A DNA stretch of 64,000 nucleotides from Laburnicola sp. R22_1 (Eukaryota > Ascomycota > Dothideomycetes > Pleosporales > Didymosphaeriaceae), in assembly GCA_014281115.1 (NCBI GenBank), contig JACONQ010000001.1, positions 2,108,001 through 2,172,000 of the forward strand, given 5' to 3'. Shown here one piece after another: positions 23,861 through 33,606 of the stretch. The position numbers were made by a program, and so were the translations under genes. The notes under the pieces are model-generated. The model was not told the origin of the DNA. It saw nothing but the letters and a program-made list of their open reading frames with translations, and did no database searches. How positions within the stretch are numbered: position 1 is the first letter of the stretch; every line of letters starts with the position of its first letter.

Positions 23861-23952
23861 TACGCTCTTTTTAGTTACTAAGTAGACGGCTCTGCTTTTT
23901 TATCATGTTATTTAAGATAAAAGCCTTTGTCGTTCTACCCCTAGGTAGATAA
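23861..23952 (+). repeat. Short repeat, family B (copy 3)
   Basis: Carries the family core (AGTAGACGGCTCTGC, TTATTTAAGATAAAAGCC, CTACCCCTAGGTAGAT). The flanks are TA-rich, so the duplication (possibly ATATATATAT on each side) cannot be judged. Confidence 0.65.
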
Positions 23953-24872
23953 TTTAATAATATATATATATATAACTTATAATAGAACTAATATTAATCT
24001 TATTATATAGTTTTTACTTTGCTATAGCTATACTACTAATACTAATTATAATTCTAGTTTTACTTATAATATTAATTTCTATTTTTAGTATTACTTTATT
24101 AAAGCTTTTTTATTTTTATTATTACTAAATAAATTATTATTATTTTTATTATAACTACTTTATTATATAAATAAATACTATACTAATATTAACTAAAAAC
24201 TAAACTAAATATAAAAATACTTATAAAAAAGCTAAAAATTAATTAATTATTTAGCACTTTAAGTCTTTTAATAAATAGCTATATAAATAGCTTAATATAA
24301 AATATTAGTAAGGCAACTAGTATACCTATATATAGCTGTTGCTAGCAGAGCAAAGCTTAGCTATAACGAGCGGCACCATTAAATCTAACTATATATAGTT
24401 AGAAATGCGTGCTGCGCAGCAGATAGATGCGTGCCATGCAGTCTCTCCCTACCTTTGTTTAATTGTTACCTAATAGAAAGATTGCCTCCCTCCTTGCTTG
24501 AGGCGAGCTCGGTTGCTCGTCGCATGAAACGGGCAGTGCATGCTACGTCATTCGACAGCGGTTGAAGTCATGGCCCCACAAACTCTGGGTGGCAGTGGAA
24601 CCCCGCGCCGTCCAACTCCACAAGATGCCTAGGTACAGCCGCGAGAGTCCCGGCTACATGGGTGCAGGACCCTGCAGGTGCACCGCTTAGACGGATCTCA
24701 GTCTCTCGCCTTCAACGTTAAGCCGAAAGTTAGCAGGCCCGGAGTATTGACGAGCATGGACGTGGCTGGTTTGGGCTGTCGGCAGCATGTTTGCGACTCG
24801 CGAGGCAGGCGGCATCGAAGTACCTTCCACAACAAGGTGGACCGCAACTCTTAGGGAAGCATGTCTGGCCGG

Positions 24873-24880
24873 TATTAAAA
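24873..24880 (+). promoter_or_regulatory. TATA-like box of the small secreted protein gene
   Basis: TATTAAAA lies 128 bp upstream of the ATG at 25008. It is followed by a CAA/ACC-rich leader of the kind common in fungal mRNAs. Confidence 0.45.
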
Positions 24881-25007
24881 GGCTCGAGTTGTTCCCATCT
24901 TGTTAGACATCTCAGCATCACAACATACCTACCTACCTACAACAACAACATCCAAAACCTCCACAACTTTCCATAAACCACCAACCTTCGCTCTCAAACC
25001 CGCCAAA

Positions 25008-25499
25008 ATGCAGTTCATCGCCGCCGCCTCGCTCTTCGCCGCCGCTGTCTCGGGCGCCGCCGTGACGACCCGTCAGGAAACCTGGCCCGTCTTCCATGTC
25101 AGCAACTTCACCGCTCAGTGCCTCCCGCACGGCGGCTTGTGCTTGTACGTCTTATCTCTCCACACATGAGAAATAAATCCAACTAACACATCCCACAGCT
25201 ACGACTTCGACGTCATCAAGCCCAACAACGGAGAGACCGTACCCGTAGAATGCAACGTCTCCGCCAACGGCAGCGGAAAGCTCCCCACCGTCTCCGGCGG
25301 CCAATGCAGGGAATCCTCGCGCACCTTCAACATGACGAGGAACGACGACGGCAGCATCCTCTTCATGATTAGCTCGCAAGTAACGCCCATCTCGTTCACC
25401 ACTGGGTCCCACACCATCGAGGCGTACGACATCATGACGGATGGTGACAACCAGGAGGTCTATGTTGGCGACAAGGAGTTCGACTTGATGTCGACTTGA
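25008..25499 (+). CDS. Small secreted cysteine-containing protein (candidate effector/elicitor)
   Basis: Two exons, 25008-25144 and 25199-25499, with a 54-bp intron (GTACGT...CCCACAG), give 145 residues. Residues 1-17 are a signal peptide (MQFIAAASLFAAAVSGA). The mature part has four cysteines (38, 45, 64, 82), enough for two disulfides, and four N-glycosylation sequons (33, 65, 69, 90), with beta-rich, acidic composition. Size, secretion and four cysteines resemble the AA1-like (Alt a 1-related) and similar elicitor proteins of Dothideomycetes; that family link is inference. The ATG sits about 560 bp from the AT-rich transposon unit at 23172-24448, the setting where effector genes of related plant pathogens are often found. 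It could equally be a general secreted protein. Confidence 0.82.
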
Positions 25500-26641
25500 T
25501 GTATAGATACTTGTATTTAGTGAGGAGGGGAGATTGTGTAAATATTCGTGGGTGGGGATTAGTAGTAATATTAGTCACGTCTAGTGCAATTGCCTAGATG
25601 GAGATCATTTTGAGCTCTTTGCAAGAGAGGTCAACTTTTCAGGTACTGCAATTGTTAGTGATGCTTATATACGTACCGGCTATCAGCGACAGTCGTCCCA
25701 GGCAAGTGCAGTGACCATCTCGTTCGACGTTAATAGAACGTGTAATATTGAAAGCATGTAGTATTAATAGTAGCAGCTACTTCTGTAACATCATCCTGGC
25801 AAACGTCAAATGAGCCAGCCTCTAAAGTGAATTGGAGTTTGCCCAGCTATTAAGTAAGCCTTATTGTTGCTGCACATGCCACATGGCAGGGCTAGAAGGG
25901 AAGTTTTGACTGCTACTTCTCCATAAACAATTTCGCATCTGCGATGGAAATGACCGGCGTCTTCCCCTACGTGGTATCTAGATGATCCAACGACTTGCGA
26001 ATTACTAATAAGACAACGAAATTAACCCTCCAACAAAGCGCATCACCAACCACCAGAACATCTTTTGCTCCTAGCCACTCCCGGCAAAAGCCTCTCAATA
26101 CCAACCAGACCCGCAATGTGAACCCAACAATTCCAAGCACAACAACATACCTAATCCCGCTCCCCGAATATCAATCTTCCATTCGCCATCTCCTTCCACA
26201 TACGACCACAGGGTGTTGAAAACATGGCATCCCGTCCGCTCTGTCAATAATTAAGCAACACACCGGCGAAGAGAGTAGCTAGGTTAGCGATAACTAGCGA
26301 ACACTCGCTGTTGTATGTTTTTTTGCTGGTTTTTTTTTTCACCGTAGCGGCGTGGGTCCACAGCAATGCTTAGCGACGGAAGGCGCGGAGGATGGCATGC
26401 ATGCAGATGTGGGTCGTGAGCAGGGTCCGCCTGCTTTTTTTATTTATGGAGAGAATTATACCGAATAATACAGTTTATTCTCAGAGTTCGTTAATCGTTG
26501 TGTTGTTTGTTGGTGAGATGCTGGTACGGACTGAGATGATAACGTATGTCTGGTTGAATATGGAGCAGTGACCTTTTCTCCTCGTTTTATGAATATATGG
26601 CATACACGGCAATTGGGTATCTACTCGATCCACTTGCAACT
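25500..26641. other. Intergenic region between secreted-protein gene and DCD1
   Basis: No credible coding frame. A Thr/Asn/Pro-rich open stretch at 25995-26219 lacks any other sign of being a gene. Confidence 0.5.
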
Positions 26642-27948
26642 CTACCGTATAGGCCGCACGAAGCTGTCATCGTTCAATACCTCTCGAACATCTTCTACCT
26701 TGGCCGGCTCTTCTGGCACAGTCATCGCATCCTGCGCAGGAGGACCCAATGAGAGATCGACCAAGCCTTCCCGCGGAGGAGAGAACTGCCGTAACCGTAC
26801 GCCGCTCTCAGCAAATATCTCAGCCGTCTTGGTGTCAACCATGTAGCCCTGATTGTAAACGACTTCGCTTATGCCGACCTGCGTGATCTTGACGCTGCAT
26901 GTAAGACATGGGCAGGTGTTGCAGTAGAGTATCGACGTGGCTCCGATGCGGTCGCGACCTGCTTCTAATAGCGCGTTTTCTTCGGCGTGGAGGCAGAGGC
27001 ACGTCGAGAGGTCGACGCCCCCTTTTGCAGCGTTGTTGCACCTGGGACCTAGATGTCCGGGTCAGTCGTGCTGAGATACGGGGACAGCATACGTCTGTCT
27101 TACTTACATCCACCTTCGTTGCAGTTGGTCATCCCTCTGGGCGTTCCGTTGTACCCCGTGCTGATAACGCGCTTCTCGCGCACGACTACGCACCCAACGC
27201 GTCGCTTCATGCAATTGCTTCGGTGCGCCGCCAGATCCGCCAATTGCATGAAATACTGGTCCCAGCTAGGGCGGAGGCGTGCTTCGTTGGCGAGATTGAG
27301 CGACCGCAGCGCACCATGCAGCGACGATATCGACGTCGTCGAGTTCAGCAGCTTCAGCTGTGCGCGTTCGAAGAGGACCTGCAGACCCGTCCCCGGCGCA
27401 AACAAGTGCTCGTCGTTCCGGAGGACGAAGTCTTCGAGCGTAGGCGGAGCGAGCTGGCTAGCGGCGCATCTGCAGTTCCGTCAATCAGTACGCGCACAAG
27501 ATGTAGTGTAGTGCTGGTACCGTTTGCGCATAGATAGGCGTACCGGTTCTTGAAACGCTGCCAGCGCACGCTCACGGGCGCGTCGACGCTCACAAGGAGG
27601 AAAAAAGGCCGTCGGAGGAGCGCATCTACAGCTTTATCATCCCAGATGTCGGTCGTCACCCAGTTTTCTCTCCATCGCAGCGTTACGAACTCGAGGAGCG
27701 CATCGATATCAGGGAAGGTATGTTGCGCGTCAATGGGACTTGGTCCCGCGGGCGGGACATGCGCGTTCGAAGCGGATTCCTCAACCGCAGGTGTGGAAGC
27801 TGTGCGCACAAGCCGTATGCGCTTGAAGCGATGCTCCTTGACGAGGTACGATGCGATGGACGACTTGCCGGCGCAGATACCTGGTGCATGTTAGTGAGAA
27901 ATGGTCAATTGCGGGGTTTTGCTTGCCTCCGCACAGTCCTATAAGCAT
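26642..27948 (-). CDS. DCD1: Deoxycytidylate (dCMP) deaminase
   Basis: Four exons on the minus strand (27948-27927, 27880-27544, 27469-27108, 27048-26642) give 375 residues. The protein converts dCMP to dUMP for dTTP synthesis in the cytosol. The C-terminal zinc deaminase domain has HAEEN (His261, Glu263) and PCLTC (Cys288, Cys291), preceded by GCVVVREKRVISTGYNGTPR and NCNEGGCPRC. The N-terminus carries a P-loop (GGICAGKS, residues 7-14), the kinase-like extension typical of fungal DCD1. Introns are 46, 74 and 59 bp. The first has a GC donor (GCAAGC...CACTAACATGCACCAG) with a good branch point; the others are GT-AG. Exon 1 is only 22 nt and the P-loop is split by this intron. The reading frame across all junctions restores continuous family sequence, so the model is firm. 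Confidence 0.93.
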
Positions 27949-28284
27949 GTCTGCGCCTGGTAAGCTTCAGACAGGTGTCAATTGCAAGTATCGGTGTGGA
28001 CAAAACGGAATAGCTGCTATGTACAATTGTATTAGGGCGATTGAGGTGTGGTACCCGAAAGAGGCTTAGCGCATATCTTGGACAGCAAAAGATCTACTGT
28101 AGAAAGGATGTCTAGGTACTTTTCTGTGACATCATTGCTATTCTCTGCCCGTGATGACATGCAAAACAGGCTGTGCCAACACCCTGCATCCCCCAAAGCC
28201 CGCTCCAGCCTTCTGCGAGTTTATTTGCATCATTATAAATTATTCAATTCCAAATTTTTTTCATCAAATCACCAAAATGTACAA
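27949..28284. other. DCD1 upstream region
   Basis: Contains the DCD1 promoter on the minus strand and leader sequence of the tRNA gene. No other feature recognised. Confidence 0.5.
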
Positions 28285-28365
28285 GGCACTTTGGCGGAGT
28301 GGTTATCGCGCGGGCCTGCTAAGCCCGTTCCTTCGGGAGCCAGGGTTCGAATCCCTGAGGTGTCG
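28285..28365 (+). tRNA. tRNA-Ser (anticodon GCT)
   Basis: 81 nt fold as a class II tRNA. The acceptor stem is GGCACTT with AGGTGTC and discriminator G. The D-arm carries TGGCGGAGTGG (A box). The anticodon stem CGGGC/GCCCG has loop CTGCTAA (anticodon GCT, codons AGC/AGU). An extended variable arm (TTCCTTCGGGAG region) is present, and the T-arm is CAGGG-TTCGAAT-CCCTG (B box). The long variable arm and G73 are serine identity features. There is no intron and no encoded CCA. Confidence 0.96.
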
Positions 28366-28704
28366 TTCTTTTTTTTTGAATTTTTTTGGTCTGTACGCTG
28401 TTTTCACATACGAGCTATAGATAACAATAGTTAGTGTAGGCTTACTATAGGTTTGTTAGTTAATTTTAATTCCTTTTTATATGTTCCTTTTTATATGCCA
28501 CCACTCTCTTTTGTTATAGGGGCAGTAAACATTATATTAATTCTATTTGTTAATTAACTTTGGATTGTAGTGTATACAGTGGCCCCATGCATAATACAAA
28601 TCTCACCAATCCGCAATTGTTTTTAATGCATGGATCCTCTGATAAATACGGCATGCGCACTATGAAGACATGCAACCCTAAATCTACTCCTCCACCACCT
28701 CACC
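28366..28704. other. tRNA to RQC2 intergenic spacer, partly AT-rich
   Basis: No gene. It holds the tRNA terminator and the 3' side of the convergently oriented RQC2 gene. A short AT-rich patch lies around 28430-28560. Confidence 0.5.
28369..28377 (+). terminator. RNA polymerase III terminator of tRNA-Ser
   Basis: A run of nine T starts four bases after the discriminator base, followed by a second T-run at 28381-28387. Confidence 0.85.
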
Positions 28705-31700
28705 TCACCTCTTCTTCGACCCCCTCCCACCCCTCGCACTCTTCTTCCCCTTCTTAGGCTGCGCACTCAACCCCCCACCATCCCTCCCCCCAGCCATCAT
28801 AACCCTAACCTTGGGCACACTAACCACGCTCACCACTTCCGTCTCCTTCCACCCCCGAATCAACTCCATCTCCTGCGGCCAAATCCTCTCCACGTCCTTG
28901 CCAGACTTGTCCGTTGCTTTCGGATCTTTGCCTGCATTGTCCCACTTGGAGAGGATGTCTTTGACTGCCTTCCCGCGCTTGAGCGAGCCGGGTTGCATCT
29001 TGGCTTTGTACTTGTACGTTGCGAGCGCGGACCAGGGCGCGCAGACGGGGATGGCGGAGAGGAGTTCGTCGTCGGGAAGGGGACGGCCGATGAAGGCGTC
29101 GAGGTTGAGGAGATTAGAGACAAGGGTTGAGTCGTCGACGGTGTCGTCTTCTTGGGCGGCGCCTTCGTTGGCGGCGCGGCGCGCTTCTTCGGCTGCTTTA
29201 CCCATTGCTTGAGCGCGTAGGTGCTGTTCTCGCCGGCGCTGCTTGTTGGCTGCAGCCTCCTCTTCCTTGGAGCGCTTTTCCTGCGCTACAGTTTCTGCTA
29301 TACTTGGTCCTGACTGCGCACCTAAAAGGCGCAGGGCTAGTTGGCGGTCTTCTTCGTCTTGGTCAGCGTACTTAGCGGCGAGCTTCTTTGCTTTCCCCCG
29401 CTTGCCCCTTGGAAGAGGTCCCTTTCCTGTCTTGGAGGCTTGCGAGGTGACGGTTGCGGGGGCGTTGGGGGCGGATGGCGGTTGGTCTTCGTCACGATCG
29501 CTATCTGCCTCGCCATCCGCTACCGGGACTGCGCCGGAGGGCGTTGACGCATCCTCAGGCCTCTGTCCCTTCTTCAACAACTTCCTTTCTTTGGCTGATA
29601 AATGTCGACGTCCCGTCTTCTGTGTCTGTTCGGAGTCCGCGATGGATCTAACATCATGCTCCGAGTCTTCATCTGCCGCATTCGCTTTGATTTCACTAGA
29701 TGTAACGTTCCGCGTAGCCGGAGGTTCAGTTTCGTCTTCGTCATCCAAAACTGCAGCCCTTGTTGTCGATTGTAATGGATTCGCATGTCTGGAGGTCTCC
29801 GACTCTGCATCGCTATCGTCTGATTCTTCGAGCTTGGTATCTGGGAAGTCGTCATCCGAGTCCGATGCTGGCTTCGCGTCTGGAAACTCTTCGTCACTGT
29901 CGCTGCCTGCATCTTTATCCTCGTCTCCTACTTTCGCATCCTCTCTGGTCTCAGTTGGCATTTCAGCAAAAGCAACCGGACCATTGACGCGATGCTTTCG
30001 GTGCCGGGCCTTGCTCTCCTCGCTTATTTCAAACATGACGGCTAGCCCGACGACCAGCTGGGCTGGTGGCAGAAACTCCTTCCTGCCAGTTATGTTGAAC
30101 AACCCCGGCGCCAGAAATTCTTTCGTCTGACCGATCTTGCTGACTTGATCAGCCTTGACCCACCATGCAGACATGACTGCCTTCGAATCCCACGCCTCGG
30201 ACGTGCAGACCGAAAGATGCCCAGCTTGAGAGAGAGTCGATGGAGGAATCGGAGAATCAGGGGTGTTGGGATTGTTCTTGATGACCATAGGCACTGCACC
30301 TTTCAAATCAGCGTGAACGTATACGTCGCCCTTGCGTAGATATCTTTTGTAGATGATTTCGTTCTGTGGGCCATCCTTTCCACCGAGAACTAGATATCCA
30401 TCCGAGGAGATAAAATAGATGAACTTCTCAAACCATTGCTGTCTGCGCACGGGTCTTAATACTTCTTTCTCTTGTTTGAGCCCTTTCTTCAGGTCTTCCG
30501 CCACCTTTCGCTCATGAGCCTTCATGGCCTTTTCTGATGACTCGATTGTGCGCGCCTCTTTACCTTTGGCACTCTTCTTCTGGTCGAAGTACTCGCTGGA
30601 GTTCTTGTAGGCGGTCAAGCCAAGGTCAATGTCAATCGTCAATTTCTCTTGTGACGCAGGCTGTGATGGTTGACCTTTCTTGCTGTCTTGCGATGTCTCC
30701 TTCTCATCATCTGTCTCATCACTGACAGAGCTACTATCATAACCCTCATCTTCATCCTGTTCTGCTTGATTCTCATTTGATTCTTCCAAGAGGAGGGTAA
30801 CCGTGTTTTCGTATAACTTCAGCGGGAGCTTGATGAGCTGTGCTACAGGATTGCCTTGGTCCTGCTCTCGCTCAATCAAGCGCCCGATTTCGCCCCAATC
30901 CATTCCCTGTCCAATGAGGCCATTGACAGCGGCAAGAGCTTCCTCTACCCGATGGATGTTGGCTAGAATAGCCTCGGCTTTGCGGAAATTGAGTTCCTGC
31001 GTCTGCTGTAGTCCACCGATACGATTTTCATGTTCTTTCCGCGCTTGTTCCAGTTTCTTTCTTGCGTGCAGCTCCCGTTCATGAAGCTTCGACTCAAGCT
31101 TCTGGCCTTCGATCGACGAGAAAAACTCATCGACTGTTTTGTTGAACCCTTCGAATTCTAGGAAAGTGTACTCCGAGTCCTTGAACTGCTGCGGCTGGAA
31201 AGGATGGAAGTCGTCGTATAGATGGTTTGCCTTGTTCGAGGAATCCCCGTCCTCTTTGGGCGCTGCAGGGTTGGGCTTTGCCAATATGTATCCCTTGATC
31301 TGGTCCACCGATGTGATGTCCTCGGATATCTTGCGCGCGTCTCGTAACACATCCACAAGTTTGTCTAATAGGGCATCGTTCGCCAAAACTTCTTCCGGTT
31401 TTAGTTTAGAGTCAAAGGCAGCTACATGCAACGAATGATCGACCAGCAGCGGAGGACATTCTGTGATTGACACGGCAAGCGCTTTCCGGAGCGCGTCCTT
31501 CTGCTTCTTCGCCTTCTTACCCGCCGCCGCAGGCTGCTCCTTTTGCCGATCCACAGCCTTTTGCAGACTGTCCCGAACCCTCTCTTGGGTGAGCTCTGGG
31601 ATGCCGGCATAGTTTTGGCGCAGCGACAGGTTGTACTGCAGCCCGACCCTGAGCTGCTCGTGTTCGGCGCCCTCCTCTACGTTGCGCAGCAGTGCCAGCA

Positions 31701-32085
31701 CCTTGAGATGGCCATCTGTGAGCACGATATTTCCGCTGGCGTAAAACTCAAAGTATAGCCTGTACTGTCCATCGGAGAACTGAAGCTCTATTATGCGGTC
31801 CGTACCGACCTGGGAGACGGAGGTGACTCTTCGGGTTTTCAGGTACTTGCGCAAACGAGCCACGAAGGCTGATGGGGCGGAAGCGGTGGTTCGGGCGTAG
31901 GACGTGAGGTGGCAGCGGAAGCCGGACTCTATGATCAACTGCTCGCGGTGGTCGGGCTTGTGGAACTTGAACAGGAATATGCGCGAGGAGAGGTCGTAGA
32001 CGTTTGTGACGCGCAGCGGCACGAGCGTGTTGGAGAGCTCGTGGGCAATGACCTTGACGTCGAGCGAAGAAAAGCGCTGCTTCAT
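28705..32085 (-). CDS. RQC2: Ribosome quality control complex subunit Rqc2/NEMF (Tae2)
   Basis: Intronless, 1126 residues from the ATG at 32085. An in-frame ATG at 32190 would add 35 unconserved residues, so the MKQRFSSLDV start was chosen because it matches the family N-terminus. Rqc2 binds 60S subunits carrying stalled peptidyl-tRNA, recruits the Ltn1/listerin ligase and directs template-free C-terminal tailing. NFACT-N spans about residues 1-310, with the conserved Asp9 and the Asp96-Arg97 pair. A coiled-coil follows (about 315-430). Next come an acidic Ser-rich linker (about 435-475), NFACT-R (about 549-660; GGKDGPQNEIIYKRYLRKGD, VYVHADLKGA), long charged low-complexity sequence, and NFACT-C (about 1000-1100; PVCAPWSALATYKYKAKMQPG, shown in part). 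The tail is basic with RGG-like ARGGRGSKKR. Length fits fungal and animal members. Confidence 0.93.
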   Translation of the reverse strand: MKQRFSSLDVKVIAHELSNTLVPLRVTNVYDLSSRIFLFKFHKPDHREQLIIESGFRCHLTSYARTTASAPSAFVARLRKYLKTRRVTSVSQVGTDRIIELQFSDGQYRLYFEFYASGNIVLTDGHLKVLALLRNVEEGAEHEQLRVGLQYNLSLRQNYAGIPELTQERVRDSLQKAVDRQKEQPAAAGKKAKKQKDALRKALAVSITECPPLLVDHSLHVAAFDSKLKPEEVLANDALLDKLVDVLRDARKISEDITSVDQIKGYILAKPNPAAPKEDGDSSNKANHLYDDFHPFQPQQFKDSEYTFLEFEGFNKTVDEFFSSIEGQKLESKLHERELHARKKLEQARKEHENRIGGLQQTQELNFRKAEAILANIHRVEEALAAVNGLIGQGMDWGEIGRLIEREQDQGNPVAQLIKLPLKLYENTVTLLLEESNENQAEQDEDEGYDSSSVSDETDDEKETSQDSKKGQPSQPASQEKLTIDIDLGLTAYKNSSEYFDQKKSAKGKEARTIESSEKAMKAHERKVAEDLKKGLKQEKEVLRPVRRQQWFEKFIYFISSDGYLVLGGKDGPQNEIIYKRYLRKGDVYVHADLKGAVPMVIKNNPNTPDSPIPPSTLSQAGHLSVCTSEAWDSKAVMSAWWVKADQVSKIGQTKEFLAPGLFNITGRKEFLPPAQLVVGLAVMFEISEESKARHRKHRVNGPVAFAEMPTETREDAKVGDEDKDAGSDSDEEFPDAKPASDSDDDFPDTKLEESDDSDAESETSRHANPLQSTTRAAVLDDEDETEPPATRNVTSSEIKANAADEDSEHDVRSIADSEQTQKTGRRHLSAKERKLLKKGQRPEDASTPSGAVPVADGEADSDRDEDQPPSAPNAPATVTSQASKTGKGPLPRGKRGKAKKLAAKYADQDEEDRQLALRLLGAQSGPSIAETVAQEKRSKEEEAAANKQRRREQHLRAQAMGKAAEEARRAANEGAAQEDDTVDDSTLVSNLLNLDAFIGRPLPDDELLSAIPVCAPWSALATYKYKAKMQPGSLKRGKAVKDILSKWDNAGKDPKATDKSGKDVERIWPQEMELIRGWKETEVVSVVSVPKVRVMMAGGRDGGGLSAQPKKGKKSARGGRGSKKR

Positions 32086-32601
32086 TTTGGGCGTCTGCAG
32101 CTGTGACGAAGCACGCGAGCCGGTGGTGGGGGGTTGAGGTGGGATGATGACGCGTAGGGCTGAGCCAGCGCGTCTTATGTAACAATACAACTCAGAATAC
32201 CGTACTCTACCACTCTACCTTCACTTCTTCCTCGCAACTGCGTGCTGCGTTTACACAAGTAGCCAGAGCACAGTATGGGTAGAGAGCCTCAGCACTAGGT
32301 TGGTGCGATAACCCATGAAGCCTTTACAAGACTCACAGGACAAAAGTCCAAGCATGGCGTTGCCCTAGGATAGGTGATGCAAATGTCAAGTTAAATACGC
32401 TCTAACTTTGTAGCTGAAGGCCTCACGGATTGTTGCATCGCCTGGTGTCGGTGCGGCCCAGGATCTTCATGTGGTCGACCGAATCAATTGAGGGAAAAAG
32501 AAGGCAAGCACCAGTTCTACGGCACGAGCACCTGCGCAATGCAACCATGACTATGCCGTTTTGCCTGAGAACTCCTCCAACGCCGTCCTCTATGATTGCC
32601 T
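32086..32601. other. RQC2 upstream / RET3 downstream region
   Basis: Non-coding: promoter and leader of RQC2 plus the RET3 3' side, both genes on the minus strand. No further feature recognised. Confidence 0.5.
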
Positions 32602-33397
32602 CTACAAGCCCTGTCTTATCCGCTCCGCCAGCTGCCTCTTGCCAAACTCCCACGCGTTGAGGAAACCTTGCTCGGAGAGGTCAATGTTCTTCATCGACGT
32701 CATGTCCTGGGCCGGTGGTCTGCTGACGCGGGAGGCCACTGTCACAGGGTCTGTTTCCAGGATGATGCCGTCGTCCACCAGCTCGTCCACGGCGAGGGAC
32801 TGTGGCGGTTAGCGATAGTGTTATTAATATCCACAACGGTACATACCACCAAGTCGTAGTTCTCGATAACAGTGCGCTTGTCGACCGAGTTCCTGGTGCG
32901 TTCAGTCATATCCTCGAATGGCTTTTGGACATGGAACCCACTTGAGCAAGATGTTGAGCGAGTCGCGGAGCGCCAGGACCACACTGTGCCTGTTAGTATC
33001 CCTCGCCGTACAACTTGGTTCTCCCTATGCTGTACCTGTACAGGAGCACCTCGTTCTCCTCGGCGCCGCCGACCACGTAGAGCATGACGTCCGACTCCAT
33101 CTTAAACACAATGACCTTGTGGTCGTACAGGATGATGTCCGTGGTCTGCTTTGCTGTCTTCTCTGCACGTCTGTCAGACGATCCCGGCTCTATCCTCCCA
33201 CCCCCTCACGCACCTAGCAGACCCTTCTCAAACGACTTCTGGTCCTTGACCGTCTTGTAGGCTATCTGGCCGGGGTAGTCGGTCTGGCCCTGCGGCGGGT
33301 GCGGGTTCGAGTAGTACTTGGTGAGGATGCGCGAGCCATCGTCGATGGCGAGGATGAGGATGGCCGACACGCTGAACAGGGAGAGGGGCCGCGACAT
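32602..33397 (-). CDS. RET3: Coatomer subunit zeta (COPI)
   Basis: Five exons on the minus strand (33397-33214, 33162-33036, 32983-32942, 32892-32847, 32799-32602) give 198 residues. All four introns (51, 52, 49, 47 bp) are GT-AG. The protein is the small longin-fold subunit of COPI, pairing with gamma-COP in the adaptor-like subcomplex for retrograde Golgi-to-ER transport. Landmarks in order are LSLFSVSAILILAIDDGSRI, KYYSNPHPP, SDVMLYVVGGAEENEVLLY, SVVLALRDSLNILLKNSVDK, NYDLVSLAVDELVDDGIILE and ASRVSRPP. The C-terminus ends LAERIRQGL. It is divergently arranged with the gene starting at 33607; only 209 bp separate the two ATGs. Confidence 0.93.
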
Positions 33398-33606
33398 GGT
33401 GGATGCTGGCGTCTGCGCTGTGTGGACTGTGGACGCAGCTGTCTGTCCTCGCCGCGGGGGCACCGGGCGGTTTTGCGACTTGTCTCCTCGGCGCGCCAAT
33501 CACGCCTGCTGCCGCTTGGCGCATCTCTGCAAAAGTGCCCTTCCGCTTCCATCGACACACACGTCTACGAACTATCTCGCCTTGCGCCGGAGATGCCCGT
33601 CCGGAC
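33398..33606. promoter_or_regulatory. Shared divergent promoter region (RET3 / mitochondrial-type gene)
   Basis: 209 bp lie between the divergent start codons and must hold both core promoters and leaders. The region is GC-rich with no obvious TATA box in either direction. Confidence 0.5.

Larger units (their letters stand above)
23172..24448. mobile_element. Non-autonomous DNA transposon with 59-bp TIRs and 9-bp TSD (MULE-like)
   Basis: The left end (23173-23231) and the reverse complement of the right end (24390-24448) align over about 59 bp with few differences. Shared blocks are GAGACT-CATGGCACGCAT, ATCTGCTGCGC and CTAACTATATATA. CTACCTTTG is present on both sides (23163-23171 and 24449-24457), a 9-bp target duplication. 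Long TIRs with a 9-bp duplication are the hallmark of Mutator-like elements. The 1.28-kb interior is AT-rich and non-coding. It holds a 16-bp tandem array and a family B repeat, so the element is non-autonomous or fully decayed. It explains the whole AT-rich patch between the two gene islands. Confidence 0.8.

Noticed and set aside
26908..27537. 209-codon plus-strand open frame
   Set aside because: Antisense to DCD1 exons and introns, Arg-rich, with no motif.
29243..30130. 295-codon plus-strand open frame
   Set aside because: Lies antisense to RQC2. Its Ser/Leu-rich composition is the mirror of the acidic and basic low-complexity parts of RQC2.
28285..32085. Functional link between tRNA-Ser and Rqc2
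   Set aside because: Rqc2 tailing uses other tRNAs in known systems, and adjacency of a tRNA gene is uninformative.
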